Assembly: GCF_047730165.1 (NCBI RefSeq)
Contig: NZ_CP159834.1
Location: forward strand, 2,418,001 to 2,482,000
Direction: 5' to 3'
Origin: Patiriisocius sp047730165
GTDB lineage: Bacteria; Bacteroidota; Bacteroidia; Flavobacteriales; Flavobacteriaceae
Length of the DNA: 64,000 bases
The notes below the pieces were generated by a model. The model did not search any database, was not told the DNA's origin, and saw only the letters and a program-made list of their open reading frames with translations. The translations under genes were made by a program, and so were the position numbers. Shown piece by piece: positions 43,291-52,491 of this stretch. How positions within the stretch are numbered: the first letter of the stretch is position 1; every line of letters starts with the position of its first letter.

Positions 43291-43708
43291 TTATTTCTTA
43301 GATTTAAACAGTGCATTTTGCTCTTTCATCAAGTCTTCTATTTTAGATAGGAGCTAAATATTATTAGGCGTTTTACTGCTTTATTTTTAAGGGCTTGCGC
43401 TTTTCTATTAAAGCGATTGATAAACTTTATTACGATAAAAATAGTAAGAGTGAAGATTGTAATATCTATTAAGATTTCTATAAGTTCGTTATAACTAATC
43501 AATACTTCTTTTGATTTCTCTTCCGCAGCTCGAAAAATATATTTTCTATCTATAATGCTCACATCATCCGGAAGTAATGATAGCCTGTGGTATATCACTT
43601 TTTCAACAATCTGTTCATTACATTGTTAAAAGAAGCACCAATGAAACTAAACACTCCCGCTTCAAGCATATTACCTTTTATTGCAAAGTCCTTAAATTCA
43701 TGAATAAC
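43291..43708 (-). pseudogene. mscL: Large-conductance mechanosensitive channel MscL, broken
   Basis: Three frames joined give an almost complete MscL. 43708 down to about 43598: VIHEFKDFAIKGNMLEAGVF, then SFIGASFNNVMNRLLKK, the N-terminal and first membrane helix; a T run at 43599-43603 has lost one base and gives TGA. Then VIYHRLSLLPDDVSIIDRKY, IFRAAEEKSKEVLISYNELI, LIDITIFTLTIFIVIKFINR, the periplasmic loop and second helix. A second one-base loss at the T run 43371-43374 and a GAG to TAG change at 43354-43356 precede the C-terminal helix LLSKIEDLMKEQNALFKSKK (stop 43291). The normal start codon is also gone. It is not functional. Confidence 0.88.
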
Positions 43709-43744
43709 ACTGGTTATAAGTGTTTGATATTTCCGTAGTGAAAA

Positions 43745-44320
43745 TTAATTACGGGTAATCCAATTAGCGTCAGAGTCCACCTGTTCTAAAGGAACAATAA
43801 TTGATTTAAGAAATCTTATATTCTTAGAGACCATACTATGAAAATTGTATGTTAAAACAACGTAGAGAAATAGCATAACGAATAATTGGATGACCAATTC
43901 AAAAATAAATTCTTCAAGTGCAAGCGGACTATCATTTCGTCCTAATGACAAAGTATACGTTACAAGAAGCAGCCATACCGGGATAAATATAACTACTAAT
44001 AACTTTAGTCGCATCTTTACCCGCACTCGTGTATATTGATTTGACCCAATCAAATCACCTATAATAACAGGCGAATAAATATTTTTTTTTGAATTTATTC
44101 TACTAATTTTAAAATCAGAATTTCCCACAGCACCTTGATAATCTTATGTTGCACTACTTTTAAAAAACAAATTGTTTATTCTGAAAAACTTTTCAGGTTC
44201 TATCTTTTTAGCAATTCTTCCTATTATTTCTTCTTTGCTAAGTGCTGACTTAAACTCACAAGAATAATATGGAATTAGATAATCAATAAAAGATCTGTCT
44301 GTTGTTTTGTTATTTCCCAT
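43745..44320 (-). pseudogene. Membrane protein (YcxB-like) interrupted by one in-frame stop
   Basis: The ATG at 44320 overlaps the parC stop by one base (TAATG). The frame runs 58 codons (MGNNKTTDRSFIDYLIPYYS, then FKSALSKEEIIGRIAKKIEP, FRINNLFFKSSAT), meets TAA at 44144-44146, and continues in the same frame to 43745 with DYQGAVGNSDFKISRINSKK, NIYSPVIIGDLIGSNQYTRV, two membrane helices (LLVVIFIPVWLLLVTYTLSL and LFVMLFLYVVLTYNF) and a tail. The two halves belong to one protein family of small membrane proteins in Bacteroidota and Firmicutes, so a nonsense mutation is the simplest view. Internal GTG at 44128 could restart translation of the second half. Confidence 0.75.
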
Positions 44321-47064
44321 TAAAATAAAGTCGCTTGTCCGTCTTCGTCTATGGGTGGTTCCTCTTCATCATCCTTTGTACCTTCTGTAATTGGCTTTTG
44401 TTTAGGAGGAAGATCTGCTACGGGCCTCATTATTGAAGGGTTTTCAAAACCAACAACTTCTTCCTCATCAACGACTTCTAATTCTTCTTTAGGTGTAACG
44501 GCCGGTGACTCAAAAGGCAGTGAAGAGAGCGCGTTAATCTCATTTACTTTGTACTTGGTCAACTGATTCCCCATCGCACCTATCCCCTTTATAGATATAA
44601 ATTCCTCAATATTCAATTCAATATTTTCCTGCCTATCTTGTCCTCTCTTTTTAGCGAATACAATTTCTGCCATAGGACGATAATCTGTAAAAAGTCTTTC
44701 TAAATAAGACTTAGGATGATCTGTGATAATCATTTCGTCCCGCTCTGGGTTGTCAATTAAAAAACGTTTAATATAGAATAGCTCTTTTTCTCCTTCCCAA
44801 TAAATGGCGGATAAAGGCTTTTTTGAATCCCATTTTTCTAACACAATCATATCTTCATCAAAATGAAGCGTTACTTCTGGGATGAGTGTTTTAACCAAGC
44901 CTCTTTGGTTGATAATCAACAATCGATCTTCGCTTGTAAACTCTCCAAGTAATTCTCCTCTAGCATCGACATTTAGGCGCTGTACCGTATCATCAAACCA
45001 AATTTTTCTTGGTTTTAATGTGGAAAGCCCTTTCTCTTTTAACTCTACCCGCTTTACTGGGTATTTAGTTACTATGTTCCCTTTTGAGGCACGCCCCTTT
45101 ACTCGAATGTCCGTAAAGTCTAAATCCCATTTGAGTTTTTTGATACTTCCGCTTTGGCGCAGTAAAATGGTTACTAACTCTGCCTCTCCATTAGGGTTCT
45201 CAGTGAAGTAATACACTTTAGAACTCTTATTACCAGCTGTCAAGTCGTACTCTTTATCTCTAGTCACTGAAGTCACAGCAAAACGCTTCACATACGTAGC
45301 TCCCTTGAGACCATCTTTATAAATCATATTATAAATGGTACGCTTGTCTTTCTTTTTAAATACAGCTACATGCACTATACCCTTACCAATAAACGCCTTG
45401 GAGTCCACTTTTGTGATCATCATCTTACCGTCTCCGGTAAAGGCGATAATATCATCTATATCGCTACAGTCTGCTACATATTCATCCCGCTTTAAGCTGG
45501 TCCCTATAAATCCTTCTTCCCGATTTACGTATAGCTTCGTGTTTCTAATGACCACTTTAGAAGCGATTATATCATCAAATACTTTTATCTCCGCCTTCCG
45601 CTCTTTACCTTTTCCATATTCTTTACGTAATCGCGTAAAGTAATCTATTGCATAGGTGATTAAGTTTGCTAAGTGATGCTTTACCTGAGCGATGCTATCT
45701 TCCAATGAATCAATCTTTTGCTGCGCTTTATCAATATCGAATTTTGAGATTCTCTTGATACGTATTTCGGTAAGACGTACGATGTCTTCTTCTGTAACAG
45801 CCCGCTTTAAATGCATGGTATGCGGCTTTAAACCTTTGTCAATTGCTTGGATTACGCCTTCCCAAGTTTCTTCTTCTTCAATGTCACGATAGATTCTGTT
45901 TTCTATGAAGATACGCTCTAAACTTGCGTAATGCCATTGCTCTTCAAACTCGTTGAGCTGTATTTCGAGTTCGCTCTTTAATAAATGTACGGTGCGATCT
46001 GTCGATCTTCTTAACATTTCAGTAACCCCTACAAATAAAGGCTTATTATCTTCTATGACACAGCCTAATGGCGAGATAGAGTTCTCACAATTTGTAAAAG
46101 CATAGAGTGCGTCAATGGTCTTATCTGGCGAAATACCAGAAGCAATATGGATCATTATTTCTACATCTGCCGCCGTGTTGTCTTCTATCTTTTTAATCTT
46201 GATTTTCCCCTTATCATTCGCCTTCAGGATAGAGTCAATTAACGTACTCGTGTTGGTCCCAAAAGGAATCTCACGAATCACTAAAGTGTTTTTATCGTGC
46301 TGCAAAATACGCGCCCGACTTTTAATCTTTCCTCCACGTAAACCATCGTTGTAGTCTGTGACATCTACCATTCCGCCCGTTGGGAAGTCTGGGAAGATTG
46401 TAAAACGTTTGCCTTGTAGGTACTTTACACTAGCATCAATCAATTCTAAAAAGTTGTGTGGCAGCACTTTAGTAGATAACCCAACCGCAATCCCTTCTGC
46501 TCCTTGCGCTAACAATAGCGGGAACATTACTGGAAGATTTATAGGCTCTTTGCGACGCCCATCATAACTTGATTGCCACTTAGTAATCTTTGGGTTATAG
46601 ACCACTTCTAAACCAAATTTTGAGATACGCGCCTCTATATATCTAGAAGCCGCCGCTCTATCACCTGTAAGTATATTTCCCCAGTTTCCCTGGGTATCGA
46701 TTAATAAATCCTTCTGCCCTATCTGCACCATCGCATCTGCAATACTCGCATCCCCGTGCGGGTGATACTGCATGGTGTGACCCACGATATTTGCTACTTT
46801 ATTATAGCGCCCATCATCAAGATCTTTCATAGAATGCATGATACGACGCTGCACCGGCTTAAAACCATCTTCAATGGCTGGCACTGCACGCTCTAGTATC
46901 ACATAACTAGCGTAATCTAAAAACCACTCACGATACATCCCAGAGACGCGGGTGATGGTTTCGGTTTCTTCAACCTCTTCCACTTCTCCCCCTTCAACAT
47001 CTTGATAATTCATGTCTTGCTGATCTAGGTTTTCTTCGTTGTCTGGAGTTTCGTCCTCGTTCAT
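44320..47064 (-). CDS. parC: DNA topoisomerase IV subunit A
   Basis: 914 residues. Breakage-reunion domain at about 40-480 with catalytic Tyr142 in RAAASRYIEARISKF, and the quinolone-region HPHGDASIADAMVQIGQ at 101-117: where E. coli GyrA has Ser83 this protein has Ala106, while Asp110 matches Asp87. The C-terminal domain is the beta-pinwheel that wraps DNA (IIAFTGDGKMMITKVDSKAF, VKGRASKGNIVTKY). It acts with ParE to separate daughter chromosomes. A Glu-rich head and a Pro/Glu-rich tail are flavobacterial extras. parE lies 78 bases upstream in the same orientation. Confidence 0.95.
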   Translation of the reverse strand: MNEDETPDNEENLDQQDMNYQDVEGGEVEEVEETETITRVSGMYREWFLDYASYVILERAVPAIEDGFKPVQRRIMHSMKDLDDGRYNKVANIVGHTMQYHPHGDASIADAMVQIGQKDLLIDTQGNWGNILTGDRAAASRYIEARISKFGLEVVYNPKITKWQSSYDGRRKEPINLPVMFPLLLAQGAEGIAVGLSTKVLPHNFLELIDASVKYLQGKRFTIFPDFPTGGMVDVTDYNDGLRGGKIKSRARILQHDKNTLVIREIPFGTNTSTLIDSILKANDKGKIKIKKIEDNTAADVEIMIHIASGISPDKTIDALYAFTNCENSISPLGCVIEDNKPLFVGVTEMLRRSTDRTVHLLKSELEIQLNEFEEQWHYASLERIFIENRIYRDIEEEETWEGVIQAIDKGLKPHTMHLKRAVTEEDIVRLTEIRIKRISKFDIDKAQQKIDSLEDSIAQVKHHLANLITYAIDYFTRLRKEYGKGKERKAEIKVFDDIIASKVVIRNTKLYVNREEGFIGTSLKRDEYVADCSDIDDIIAFTGDGKMMITKVDSKAFIGKGIVHVAVFKKKDKRTIYNMIYKDGLKGATYVKRFAVTSVTRDKEYDLTAGNKSSKVYYFTENPNGEAELVTILLRQSGSIKKLKWDLDFTDIRVKGRASKGNIVTKYPVKRVELKEKGLSTLKPRKIWFDDTVQRLNVDARGELLGEFTSEDRLLIINQRGLVKTLIPEVTLHFDEDMIVLEKWDSKKPLSAIYWEGEKELFYIKRFLIDNPERDEMIITDHPKSYLERLFTDYRPMAEIVFAKKRGQDRQENIELNIEEFISIKGIGAMGNQLTKYKVNEINALSSLPFESPAVTPKEELEVVDEEEVVGFENPSIMRPVADLPPKQKPITEGTKDDEEEPPIDEDGQATLF

Positions 47065-47142
47065 TCGTTATCTCTTATTTCTGAAATACTACTAATTTTA
47101 ACTTGTTCTTTCAATTACAAACTGTTACTGAGAACTAAAAAT

Positions 47143-48993
47143 TCATTCCTCCGCAGCATCTAGCTCCACCTTCAAGTTCTCAATAATAAACTCTTGTCTA
47201 TCTGGCGTATTTTTCCCCATATAGAATCGCAACAAATCTTCTATGCTCATTTGCTTGTCTAACATTACTGGGTCTAGACGAATGTCTTCTCCTATGAAGT
47301 GTACAAACTCATCTGGACTTATCTCTCCAAGTCCCTTAAATCTCGTGATTTCTGGTTTTGGTTTTAGTTCTTCTAAGGCTGCTCGTTTTTCTTCATCTGA
47401 ATAGCAGTAGATAGTTTTCTTCTTGTTACGTACTCTAAACAATGGTGTTTGTAAAATAAACAAGTGCCCTTCTTTAATAACTTCTGGGAAGAACTGCAGA
47501 AAGAACGTGATTAAGAGTAAACGTATGTGCATCCCATCTACATCGGCATCTGTGGCAATCACGATGTTATTGTACCGTAAATCTGCGATAGATTCTTCTA
47601 TATTTAAAGCTGCTTGGAGTAGATTAAATTCTTCATTCTCGTAAACAATCTTTTTAGAAAGTCCATAGCTGTTTAAGGGTTTCCCTTTTAGACTAAAAAC
47701 CGCCTGTGTATTTACATCTCTACTTTTTGTGATACTTCCACTTGCAGAGTCTCCCTCCGTAATAAACAAAGTAGATTCTAGATTGCGTTCTTTCTTAGTG
47801 TCGCCTAAGTGAACACGACAATCACGAAGCTTTTTATTGTGCAGATTTGCCTTCTTAGCACGATCTTTTGCCAGCTTTCGAATCCCAGAAAGGTCTTTAC
47901 GTTCGCGTTCTGCAGTTAAAATTTTTCTTTGCAACAATTCTGCAACATCCCCATTTTTATGGAGGTAATTATCTAATTGTGTTTTTAGAAAATCATTGAT
48001 GTAGGTTCGAACCGTAGGTAGCTTACCACCCATATCTGTAGAGCCCAACTTGGTTTTCGTCTGACTTTCAAAGACAGGTTCCATCACCTTGATACTGATC
48101 GCGGTAACAATAGACTTTCTTATATCACTAGCGTCATAATTCTTTCCGTAAAATTCGCGAATCGTCCTTACTAGACTCTCTCTATATGCCGCTTGATGTG
48201 TTCCTCCTTGCGTCGTATTTTGCCCATTAACAAAACTATGATACTCTTCGCTATACTGCGTTTTACTGTGCGTTATGGCTACTTCTATATCTTCCCCTTG
48301 TAAGTGTATTACTGGGTAGAGCATATCTTCTTTAGACATGTTATCTTCCAATAAATCTTTAAGACCGTTCTCGCTAAAAAACTTCTCACCATTAAAGTCA
48401 ATGGTAAGTCCAGGATTTAAATAAACATAATACCTAAGCATTTTCTCAACATACTCGTTGCGGTACTTGTAGTTTTTAAAGATAATTTCATCTGGGATAA
48501 AGGTGACTTTTGTTCCTTTACGTTTACTGCTTTCATCAACACCACTTTCACCTTTTAACTCTCCTTGAGAAAACTCGGCAAATTTGCTTTGGTTATCTCT
48601 AAAGGATTCTACCTTAAAAAATGATGATAGTGCGTTTACTGCTTTTGTACCAACACCATTTAAACCCACAGATTTTTTAAAGGCACGAGAATCATATTTC
48701 CCTCCCGTGTTCATCTTACTCACTACATCTACTACTTTCCCTAAAGGAATTCCACGACCAAAATCGCGGACCTTCACCACCTTGTCTTTTATTCTAATTT
48801 CAATTGTTTTACCAGCACCCATAACATACTCATCGATACTATTATCGAGTACTTCTTTGAGCAAAATATAGATCCCATCATCTGCAGAAGACCCATCTCC
48901 TAGCTTACCAATATACATCCCAGGACGCATCCGGATGTGCTCTTTCCAATCGAGCGATCTAATATTATCTTCGGTATATTTAGTGTCTGACAT
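47143..48993 (-). CDS. parE: DNA topoisomerase IV subunit B
   Basis: 616 residues. GHKL ATPase domain at about 1-210 (LLKEVLDNSIDEYVMGAGKT with the Mg-ligating Asn, DFGRGIPLGKV, GLNGVGTKAVNALSSFF), transducer domain, and TOPRIM domain with TLFITEGDSASGSITKSRD and IVIATDADVDGMHIRLLLIT. The last part ends FYMGKNTPDRQEFIIENL, the quinolone-binding region of type IIA topoisomerase B subunits. It supplies ATP-driven strand passage with ParC. The two genes form an operon. Confidence 0.96.
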   Translation of the reverse strand: MSDTKYTEDNIRSLDWKEHIRMRPGMYIGKLGDGSSADDGIYILLKEVLDNSIDEYVMGAGKTIEIRIKDKVVKVRDFGRGIPLGKVVDVVSKMNTGGKYDSRAFKKSVGLNGVGTKAVNALSSFFKVESFRDNQSKFAEFSQGELKGESGVDESSKRKGTKVTFIPDEIIFKNYKYRNEYVEKMLRYYVYLNPGLTIDFNGEKFFSENGLKDLLEDNMSKEDMLYPVIHLQGEDIEVAITHSKTQYSEEYHSFVNGQNTTQGGTHQAAYRESLVRTIREFYGKNYDASDIRKSIVTAISIKVMEPVFESQTKTKLGSTDMGGKLPTVRTYINDFLKTQLDNYLHKNGDVAELLQRKILTAERERKDLSGIRKLAKDRAKKANLHNKKLRDCRVHLGDTKKERNLESTLFITEGDSASGSITKSRDVNTQAVFSLKGKPLNSYGLSKKIVYENEEFNLLQAALNIEESIADLRYNNIVIATDADVDGMHIRLLLITFFLQFFPEVIKEGHLFILQTPLFRVRNKKKTIYCYSDEEKRAALEELKPKPEITRFKGLGEISPDEFVHFIGEDIRLDPVMLDKQMSIEDLLRFYMGKNTPDRQEFIIENLKVELDAAEE

Positions 48994-49203
48994 AAAAACG
49001 TGTGAATAGTTGTTAAATATAAGGGTTCAGGTAGACTCGTGGAATATTTACAAAGCAAAGTAATTAACAAATCGCATGGATGAATTGTTAGTAATTTTTT
49101 TGCCGAGAGCGATAGATTTAATGCCTTTGAAGGGATTGATAACTGTGAACCATTAAGAAGAGAGAAGACAGATTATTACAGCAGCGCGATTAGTAATGCC
49201 TAT

Positions 49204-49221
49204 AATATTTCAGAAGTATTT
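49204..49221 (+). repeat. Scattered palindrome, intergenic copy AATATTTCAGAAGTATTT
   Basis: A longer version, matching the consensus over 18 bases, in the gap between ychF and parE. Confidence 0.5.
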
Positions 49222-49264
49222 ATAATTTTATCTCTTACTTGAGTCGCAGCCGCGTTATTTCACT

Positions 49265-49307
49265 TAAAAAAATCCCAACAGGGCAGAACCTAAATGGGAT
49301 TTTTTTA
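49265..49307 (-). terminator. Terminator after ychF
   Basis: AAAAAATCCCA / TGGGATTTTTT stem with a 17-base loop; T run on the minus strand, 60 bases past the ychF stop. The loop is long, so efficiency is uncertain. Confidence 0.6.
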
Positions 49308-49365
49308 TGTAATTTTCAGCAAGGCTTCTTTCAATGCTGGCGATCTTTCTACTCTCCTTTAAACC

Positions 49366-50460
49366 TTAGACATTAAACCTAAAGTGCATTACATCACCAT
49401 CCTTCACAACATACTCCTTACCCTCAACGCCCATCTTTCCTGCTTCTTTTACTTTTGCTTCGCTACCGTATTGTACGTAATTATCGTATCCAATAACTTC
49501 TGCTCTAATAAAGCCTTTTTCAAAATCTGTATGGATCACTCCCGCAGCTTGTGGTGCAGTAGCTCCTATTGGAATCGTCCAAGCTCTTACTTCTTTTACT
49601 CCTGCTGTAAAGTAGGTTTGAAGGTCTAATAACTTGTAGGCACCTCTTATCAATTTTGCAGAACCTGGTTCTTGCAAGCCCATATCTTCTAAGAACATTT
49701 GGCGTTCCTCAAAGTCATCTAATTCTGTGATGTCTGCTTCCATTCCAACCGCTAAAAAGATCACCTCAGCGTTCTCGTCCTTCACCGCTTCTCTTACTTT
49801 ATCAACATAAGCATTACCCGCTTTAGCTCCCGCTTCATCCACATTACAAACGTACATTACAGGCTTATCTGTTATAAACTGCATTGGCCTTACATATTCT
49901 TCGCGTTCTTTTTCTGTAAAATCTATCGCACGCACAGAGATGCCTTGTTCTAAAGAACTTTTAACTTTCAGTAAAATCACCTCTTCTGCTTGCGCTTCTT
50001 TATTACCAGTGCGAGAAGCTCTTTTTACTTTATCTAATTTCTTATCTGTCGTATCTAGATCTTTTAATTGAAGTTCTATATCAATCGTCTCTTTATCACG
50101 CACAGGGTCTACACTCTCATCTACGTGCACAATATTATCATCATCAAAACAACGCAGCACATGCAATATCGCATCTGTTTCACGAATGTTTCCTAAAAAC
50201 TGATTTCCTAATCCCTCTCCCTTACTTGCTCCTTTTACCAATCCTGCAATATCAACAATCTCTACAGTTGCTGGCAACACGCGCTCTGGATTTACTAATT
50301 CTTCAAGTTTTACTAACCTACTATCTGGTACATTTACGACACCTATGTTCGGTTCTATTGTACAGAATGGGAAGTTTGCACTTTGTGCTTTTGCATTTGA
50401 CAAACAATTAAAAAGGGTTGATTTACCTACATTAGGCAATCCTACGATTCCTGCTTTCAT
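49366..50460 (-). CDS. ychF: Ribosome-associated ATPase YchF (OLA1 family)
   Basis: 364 residues. P-loop GLPNVGKST at 7-15, switch segment FPFCTIEPNIGVVNVPDSR, IVDIAGLVKGASKGEGLGNQ at about 68-87, and the C-terminal TGS domain (YFTAGVKEVRAWTIPIGATA, then QAAGVIHTDFEKGFIRAEVI). Members bind ATP rather than GTP because the NKxD motif is altered (here NVDE, in VMYVCNVDEAGAK). It is a translation-associated and redox-regulated ATPase. Starts at the conserved MKAGIVGLPNVGK. Confidence 0.96.
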   Translation of the reverse strand: MKAGIVGLPNVGKSTLFNCLSNAKAQSANFPFCTIEPNIGVVNVPDSRLVKLEELVNPERVLPATVEIVDIAGLVKGASKGEGLGNQFLGNIRETDAILHVLRCFDDDNIVHVDESVDPVRDKETIDIELQLKDLDTTDKKLDKVKRASRTGNKEAQAEEVILLKVKSSLEQGISVRAIDFTEKEREEYVRPMQFITDKPVMYVCNVDEAGAKAGNAYVDKVREAVKDENAEVIFLAVGMEADITELDDFEERQMFLEDMGLQEPGSAKLIRGAYKLLDLQTYFTAGVKEVRAWTIPIGATAPQAAGVIHTDFEKGFIRAEVIGYDNYVQYGSEAKVKEAGKMGVEGKEYVVKDGDVMHFRFNV

Positions 50461-50554
50461 ATTTTTATTGCTATTGGTATTGCCTGCGCAATCTCTATTT
50501 CTATTAAATAACTGTCGCCAAGGCGTATATTATTTTATCTTGATTGGGTATACT

Positions 50555-50574
50555 CACTTCGGAAATATTAAGTG
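50555..50574. repeat. Scattered palindrome within a small hairpin
   Basis: CACTTCGGAAATATTAAGTG: the palindrome core CTTCGGAAATATT is enclosed in CACTT / AAGTG, upstream of ychF. This could form a hairpin of 5 bp. Confidence 0.45.
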
Positions 50575-50667
50575 CTTTTAAAACTCATTAAATCCTAAAA
50601 TTTTAAGCAGCAAAGATAGTATTTAATCGTGGTAATTTATGTGGTGTTTAGATTATTTGAATCTAGC

Positions 50668-51501
50668 CTATTTCTGCTTACTTATGGGCAGGTCTGAAAG
50701 TGATTTTAAGATAGTTTTTTGATATAACTTAAAGCTGCCAAGGTTATGATGCGTACCTCCTTGAATGGTATAAAAAGTAAGTTGCGCTTCAGGGATTTCT
50801 TCTCCTAAAAGTTCGCCAGACTCCAACGGTACTATATCATCATTGGTTCCGTGATATATAATAATGGGGCAGCTTACACTTTTTACGAAGGCATTGCTTT
50901 CCATTTTATATTTGAGCAATCTTTCTGCAAATGGAATTAAAGGGAACCTTCGTTTGGTTACATCTAGCATATTGTAGAACGGCGTTTCTAAAATCAATTT
51001 TCGAGGCTTGTTTTTTGAAGCCAAATAGCTTGCAAAGCTTGTGCCTAGTGATCTTCCGTAGATAACAATATCTTCTTCTTTAAAATTTCCAAGTAAAAAA
51101 TTATACGGCAACTGTGTGTCATCCAGCATCTTTTGCTCATTGATAGTACCTGAGCTTTTCCCGTAGGTTCTATAATCAATGATCAATACATTATAATTAA
51201 ACTGCGTGTAATATGCCGCATTGTTTCCCCATCTGGATAGGTCTCCCGCGTTGCCATGAAAGTAAACGATAGCGCCATCTGGTTCTGGCACAGTGAAATA
51301 CAGCCCGTTAATCGTATTGCCATCTTCTGTGGTAAAATTAAGTTCCTCAAAGGGTTCATCAAAGCTGTACTCATAGTCCTGAGGCAGCGTCGTACCGGCA
51401 AATATTAGCTTGTCTTGGAATAGATACATAAGGCTTACAAAAGTGATAAATAATACACTAACAACAGTAAGGGTGATGCGTGTAATTTTTTTTAAATTCA
51501 T
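50668..51501 (-). CDS. Alpha/beta hydrolase (BEM46-like), copy 1
   Basis: 277 residues. A single N-terminal membrane anchor (TLTVVSVLFITFVSLMYLFQ) faces the hydrolase domain outward. Motifs: nucleophile elbow GRSLG (Ser in IVIYGRSLGTSFASYLASKN), charge relay Asp in YHGTNDDIVPLESG and His in QGGTHHNLGS; oxyanion region YFHGNAGDLSRWG. It is a serine hydrolase, probably an esterase on lipid-like substrates of the envelope. The adjacent gene is a paralogue with the same layout, so a tandem duplication is likely. Confidence 0.87.
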   Translation of the reverse strand: MNLKKITRITLTVVSVLFITFVSLMYLFQDKLIFAGTTLPQDYEYSFDEPFEELNFTTEDGNTINGLYFTVPEPDGAIVYFHGNAGDLSRWGNNAAYYTQFNYNVLIIDYRTYGKSSGTINEQKMLDDTQLPYNFLLGNFKEEDIVIYGRSLGTSFASYLASKNKPRKLILETPFYNMLDVTKRRFPLIPFAERLLKYKMESNAFVKSVSCPIIIYHGTNDDIVPLESGELLGEEIPEAQLTFYTIQGGTHHNLGSFKLYQKTILKSLSDLPISKQK

Positions 51502-51502
51502 A

Positions 51503-52363
51503 TTATTTATGCTTGACTTTCATACTGGTGGTAGTAAAATCTACGATGTGCACATCCTCATTGATAATACGAGAAAGCGCTACGTGATAAGATTCAAATG
51601 CATTCATGTTTTTATGACCTCCCCCTATTATGGGATACAGCTTAGTACTGTTGGGTTGTATCTGTGATAACTTCACTCCTACTTTAAAAGGGATTAGTTT
51701 ATCATTTGTGCCGTGTATTATATGAATAGGACAGTTTACATATTTAAGCCATTTATGCGTTGGGATTGGATATTTTAAAATTAACGACAAAGGCATAAAA
51801 GGAGCATACCGTGCGGTCACTTTTTGAAGGCTATAATAAGGTGCATCAAGAATAAGCATTCTTGGGTTGTTCATAGAGGCTAGCTTAGTAGCAAAGCCAG
51901 AGCCTAAACTTCTACCATATAGAATTATATATTCTTCAGAAACGCGCTCTCGTATCTTATTATACACATACTGTAAATCGTGCTTCATCGCTTTTTGTGA
52001 TCGTTTACCTGTGCTTTTACCAAAACCCCTGTAGTCCACCATAATCACATCATACTTATTTCTAGTGAAGTCTATAGCAAATTTACCCCAGCCCTTAATG
52101 CTTTTAGAATTCCCTTTTAAGTATAATACAACTCCTTTAGGTTTCTCTACTTTGAAATGAAGTCCGTTAATAACCGCTCCGTCTCTGGTTTCAAGATTGT
52201 ATTCTTCAACATCTTGATGCTCGTATAAAAACTGAAAGTCTTTAGGTAGCTTTTCTGGCTTGAATAAGAATTGATCTTGGAGAAAATACAGAAGTACACT
52301 GATCACTAAGTATATAGTGATAATCGTTCCCGCTAGAGATACCCAATAAGGCCAATTTTCCAT
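51503..52363 (-). CDS. Alpha/beta hydrolase (BEM46-like), copy 2
   Basis: 286 residues. N-terminal anchor (SLAGTIITIYLVISVLLYFL) and hydrolase domain with LYLKGNSKSIKGWGKFAIDF, YGRSLGSGFATKLASMNNPR, HGTNDKLIPFKVGVKLSQIQ and GGGHKNMNAF for the catalytic Ser, Asp and His. It shares arrangement and many positions with the neighbour one base away from its end, differing throughout by substitutions, so the duplication is old. The two are likely co-transcribed. Confidence 0.87.
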   Translation of the reverse strand: MENWPYWVSLAGTIITIYLVISVLLYFLQDQFLFKPEKLPKDFQFLYEHQDVEEYNLETRDGAVINGLHFKVEKPKGVVLYLKGNSKSIKGWGKFAIDFTRNKYDVIMVDYRGFGKSTGKRSQKAMKHDLQYVYNKIRERVSEEYIILYGRSLGSGFATKLASMNNPRMLILDAPYYSLQKVTARYAPFMPLSLILKYPIPTHKWLKYVNCPIHIIHGTNDKLIPFKVGVKLSQIQPNSTKLYPIIGGGHKNMNAFESYHVALSRIINEDVHIVDFTTTSMKVKHK

Positions 52364-52443
52364 CTCCTAAATTTACACTTTTTAACTTAGTAAATGAGGT
52401 ATAAATAAAAATCCGTGCTAATAATAAACTCGCTTAAACAAAA

Positions 52444-52474
52444 AAAAGGTCTCTTTGATTTCAAAGAGGCCTTT
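52444..52474 (-). terminator. Terminator after the secreted sorting-tail protein
   Basis: AAAGGTCTCTTTG / CAAAGAGGCCTTT with a 4-base loop; a T/A run flanks it on the minus strand just after the stop at 52492. Confidence 0.75.
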
Positions 52475-52491
52475 ACGTAATATACATACCA

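Larger units (their letters stand above)
48994..49365. other. Intergenic gap between ychF and parE
   Basis: About 370 bases. It contains the ychF terminator at 49265-49307 and a palindrome copy at 49204-49221 and would carry the parE promoter. I see no gene in it. Confidence 0.6.
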
